The notes beneath the pieces were generated by a model. It saw nothing but the letters and a program-made list of their open reading frames with translations, was not told the DNA's origin and ran no database searches. A program made the position numbers and the translations under genes. Of a DNA stretch of 26,285 bases, positions 23,648 to 26,285 are shown piece by piece (position 1 is the stretch's first letter; every line of letters begins with the position of its first letter). The stretch is from Betaproteobacteria bacterium (GTDB taxonomy: Bacteria; Pseudomonadota; Gammaproteobacteria; Burkholderiales; Burkholderiaceae_C). The stretch spans positions 1 to 26,285 of the forward strand of contig RFTR01000006.1 of the NCBI GenBank assembly GCA_009923345.1, in the 5' to 3' direction.

Positions 23648-25312
23648 TTAAGCACGAAATTTGTTGGTAATAGGATAACGCCAATCTTTGCCAAAACTGC
23701 GGTGGGTCACGCGAATTCCCACAGGCGATTGGCGTCGTTTGTATTCATTCAGCCGAATCAAACGGGTCACTTGGGCCACTGCATCTGCAGGCATTCCAGC
23801 TGCAACGATTTCGTCGGGACTTTGGTCATTTTCCATAAATCGCGACACGATCTCGTCCAACACTTCATAAGGCGGCAAAGAGTCTTGGTCTTTTTGGTCG
23901 GGGCGCAGTTCCGCGCTGGGGGGACGCGTGATGATCCGCTCTGGAATCGGCTGATCACAGGTTCCGTAAGGGTTGTGCAAATTGCGCCAACGTGCCAATC
24001 GAAACACCAAGGTCTTTGCAACATCTTTGATGACCGCGAAGCCACCCGCCATATCGCCATACAAGGTGCAATAGCCGGTTGCCATTTCGCTCTTATTACC
24101 CGTGGTCAAAACAATGGATCCAAATTTATTGGACAAGGCCATCAACATCGTTCCCCTGATACGGGCTTGGATATTTTCTTCCGTAGCATCCAAAGCAGTG
24201 CCTGCGAAATTAGTCTTGAGAGAAGCTAAAAATGCTTCAAACTCTGGAACGATAGACACCTCTTCATAACGCACCTGCATGCGCTTTGCCATGTCTCGTG
24301 CATCTACCCAACTTATTTCAGCGGTATAGGGCGAGGGCATCATGATTGCGCGAACTTTGTCTGCGCCTAATGCGTCGACGGCGATTGCCAATACCAATGC
24401 TGAATCAATACCTCCAGACAAGCCTAGTAAAGCGCCTGGAAAACCGTTTTTGCCGATGTAGTCGCGTACACCCAATACCAAGGCGTGCCATAAATCGCCT
24501 TCTAAAGAGCCTTCTTCTGCGATGTCTGCTTTTAATTGAGGCGTTGGTTCAGAGAGATCCACAGACACCATGAATGGCTGCACTTCAAAACTCTTTGCAC
24601 GACCCACTAAAGCGCCATCCGAATTCAATGCAAATGAGCGCCCTTCAAATACGACTTCGTCTTGTCCGCCTACCAAGTGGGCGTAAATCAAAGGCAATTC
24701 AGTTTTCTGTACACGCGCCCGCATGGCTTGTTCGCGTTCATCCCCTTTGCCCACGTGAAATGGAGAAGCGTTAATCACTGCGAGTAACTCTGCTCCTGCA
24801 GATTTGCTATCCAAAGCTGGAACTTCAAACCATGCGTCTTCGCAAATCAAGAGCCCCACGCGAACCCCTGCAACCTCGAAGACGCAGGGTTTTTCGCCAG
24901 GCGTGAAATAGCGTCGCTCATCAAATACTTGGTAATTGGGTAACTCGCGCTTGGCGTATTGGGCCACCACTTTTCCATCTGACAGCACTGACGCCATATT
25001 GAAACGTCTTTGGATCGCAACTGACTTGGTGCGTGCGTCATCACCAACGGGATGGCCGACCACCACATGTAAGCCTTTTAACCCGCTGAGGGCTTGGGCT
25101 ACTGTTTTCAGGGCATCATCACAGGCCTGGACGAAAGAGCTTCGCAAAAACAAATCTTCTGCGGCGTAGCCACAAATAGACAATTCAGGTGTGATAACCA
25201 ATCTGACACCATCCACGTAGGCTTTTTGCGCACAATCGATGATCTTTTGTGCATTGCCCTGCATGTCACCTACGACAAAATTCAATTGAGCAACACAGAT
25301 CTTTAAAGTCAT
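23648..25312 (-). CDS. nadE: glutamine-dependent NAD+ synthetase
   Basis: NadE amidates nicotinic acid adenine dinucleotide to NAD+, the last step of NAD synthesis. This 554-residue form takes its ammonia from glutamine. The N-terminal nitrilase-type glutaminase domain has the triad Glu43 (TPELSICGY), Lys121 (YAKRELPNY) and Cys157 (LICEDAW). The C-terminal synthetase domain has the ATP pyrophosphatase loop SGGIDS (299-304) and TTGNKSEMATGYCTLYGDMAGG. The ATG at 25312 starts the conserved MTLKICVAQLNFVVGD, though no ribosome site is clear. The P-II gene follows by 14 bases. P-II control of glutamine-dependent NadE has been reported in other proteobacteria, so the pairing is meaningful. It is divergent from the DUF482 gene, with 47 bases between. 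Confidence 0.96.
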   Translation of the reverse strand: MTLKICVAQLNFVVGDMQGNAQKIIDCAQKAYVDGVRLVITPELSICGYAAEDLFLRSSFVQACDDALKTVAQALSGLKGLHVVVGHPVGDDARTKSVAIQRRFNMASVLSDGKVVAQYAKRELPNYQVFDERRYFTPGEKPCVFEVAGVRVGLLICEDAWFEVPALDSKSAGAELLAVINASPFHVGKGDEREQAMRARVQKTELPLIYAHLVGGQDEVVFEGRSFALNSDGALVGRAKSFEVQPFMVSVDLSEPTPQLKADIAEEGSLEGDLWHALVLGVRDYIGKNGFPGALLGLSGGIDSALVLAIAVDALGADKVRAIMMPSPYTAEISWVDARDMAKRMQVRYEEVSIVPEFEAFLASLKTNFAGTALDATEENIQARIRGTMLMALSNKFGSIVLTTGNKSEMATGYCTLYGDMAGGFAVIKDVAKTLVFRLARWRNLHNPYGTCDQPIPERIITRPPSAELRPDQKDQDSLPPYEVLDEIVSRFMENDQSPDEIVAAGMPADAVAQVTRLIRLNEYKRRQSPVGIRVTHRSFGKDWRYPITNKFRA

Positions 25313-25359
25313 GGCAAACGTGAAAACAAAAACAACATTCCAACAGGGCTAGTACGTCA

Positions 25360-26285
25360 ATGGATTATGTCACCCGCGTCTACCAAGACCCTCGCGATAT
25401 CCCTGCGCAAATGTGGGATGGCTTGTGTGCGCAACAAGACGCGCCCACGCCCTTTATATCGCACGCCTATTTGGCAGCCTTGCACGAAAGCGGCAGCGCA
25501 TCGCCTAAAACTGGCTGGAAACCTCAGTTCATCACGCTTTGGCAAGATAACCAACTTGTTGCTGCTTGCGCCCTCTATTTAAAAAGCCATTCTTATGGCG
25601 AATATGTATTTGATTGGGCCTGGGCCAATGCTTACGGGGAACATGGGCTTGCTTATTACCCAAAAGGATTGGTGGCTGTTCCATTCACACCCGTGCCAGG
25701 CACTCGATTACTGGCGTTAAATAGCGACATTCGCACACATTTGCTGACTTCCGTTTTGGATCTTTGCAAAGAACAAGGCTTGTCCTCATTACATCTGCTG
25801 TTTACCAGTCCGCAAGATCGCTTAGCCTGCGATGCACTGGGTTTGATGCAAAGACAAACTGTGCAATTCCATTGGCGCAATGCACAATTCACAGACTTCG
25901 ATCACTTTCTCACTTCGCTGTCACAAGAAAAACGTAAAAAGATCAAACAGGAACGCCGACGCGTGCAAGAAGCTGGAGTTACTTTTCAAACGCGCTCGGG
26001 TTCAGAAATTTCCACTCAAGACTGGGATTTTTTTTATAACTGTTACGAACGCACTTATCTTGAACACGGAAACGCCCCCTACCTAAGCCGTAGTTTTTTC
26101 CAATCCATGCAAGACCGCATGGCCGATAACTGGGTCTTGTTTGTTGCTCAACGAGAAGGGCAATCCATAGCCTGCAGTTTGATTGCCGTTCACGCTTTAG
26201 GAAGCGATAACGCAGTGGCATATGGACGCTACTGGGGCGCATTAGAACGGGTGGACTGCCTACACTTTGAGGCGTGTTACTACCA
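25360..26285 (+). CDS. DUF482/FemAB-like N-acyltransferase, partial at the right edge
   Basis: The reading frame from the ATG at 25360 is open to the end of the window (308 codons), so the gene is cut off at its 3' end. The family (PF04339, peptidoglycan biosynthesis/recognition or FemAB-like, GNAT fold) is recognised by FDWAWANAYGEHGLAYYPKGLVAVPFTPVPGTRLL (about residues 84-118), LSQEKRKKIKQERRRV (187-202) and YLSRSFFQSM (241-250). The complete protein should be close to 380 residues. Its substrate is not established; members are predicted to transfer acyl or aminoacyl groups. An AGGG lies 11 bases before the start. It is divergent from nadE. Confidence 0.88.
   Translation, partial: MDYVTRVYQDPRDIPAQMWDGLCAQQDAPTPFISHAYLAALHESGSASPKTGWKPQFITLWQDNQLVAACALYLKSHSYGEYVFDWAWANAYGEHGLAYYPKGLVAVPFTPVPGTRLLALNSDIRTHLLTSVLDLCKEQGLSSLHLLFTSPQDRLACDALGLMQRQTVQFHWRNAQFTDFDHFLTSLSQEKRKKIKQERRRVQEAGVTFQTRSGSEISTQDWDFFYNCYERTYLEHGNAPYLSRSFFQSMQDRMADNWVLFVAQREGQSIACSLIAVHALGSDNAVAYGRYWGALERVDCLHFEACYY

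Noticed and set aside
1..26285. Mobile elements, CRISPR arrays, phage or defence genes
   Set aside because: No transposase, integrase, direct-repeat array, toxin-antitoxin or defence-type domain is visible, and composition and gene order look like core chromosome throughout.

Overview
The window looks like chromosomal DNA from a betaproteobacterium of the order Burkholderiales, most likely the family Comamonadaceae. This rests on gene content and order: ilvB-ilvH-ilvC-pssA-leuA, a nadE gene next to a P-II gene, aat next to bpt, a sigma factor/DUF3619/DUF3106/RDD cluster, and a bactofilin next to an M23 peptidase. Base composition is near 50% GC by eye and uniform. I see no insertion sequence, phage gene, integrase, CRISPR array or other sign of transfer. 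The window is mostly core metabolism, and its most interesting content is regulatory and contextual.

Layout. Positions 7-5569 (minus strand) hold a complete Yej-type peptide ABC importer, yejA-yejB-yejE-yejF, tightly packed. fabI (5605-6411, plus) starts head to head with yejA, only 35 bases away. An AdiA-like PLP decarboxylase (6486-8750, minus) follows, then tRNA-Ser(GGA) with a terminator (8831-9003). Positions 9019-10767 (minus) carry an M23 envelope peptidase, a bactofilin and a small putative lipoprotein, a probable cell-shape group. Positions 10913-13206 (plus) carry aat, bpt and an IclR-type regulator. pbpG (13274-14236, minus) is next.

Positions 14280-20225 (minus) hold the branched-chain amino acid block ilvB-ilvH-ilvC, then pssA (phosphatidylserine synthase), then leuA. 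leuA has its own attenuator: an 18-residue leader peptide with six leucine codons (15984-16040), followed by a GC-rich hairpin with a short T run and an alternative pairing that would exclude the hairpin. leuA ends at a clear intrinsic terminator.

From 20480 to 23280 (plus) five overlapping or nearly touching genes encode an ECF-like sigma factor, a one-pass membrane protein (DUF3619, a plausible anti-sigma factor), a secreted DUF3106 protein, an RDD membrane protein and a LOG-family nucleotide hydrolase. nadE and a P-II protein gene (23295-25312, minus) form a two-gene unit linking NAD synthesis with nitrogen status. A DUF482/FemAB-like acyltransferase gene (25360 onward, plus) runs off the right edge.

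No stretch longer than 300 bases lacks a gene. The longest gap, 20226-20479, separates the divergent ilvB and sigma-factor genes.
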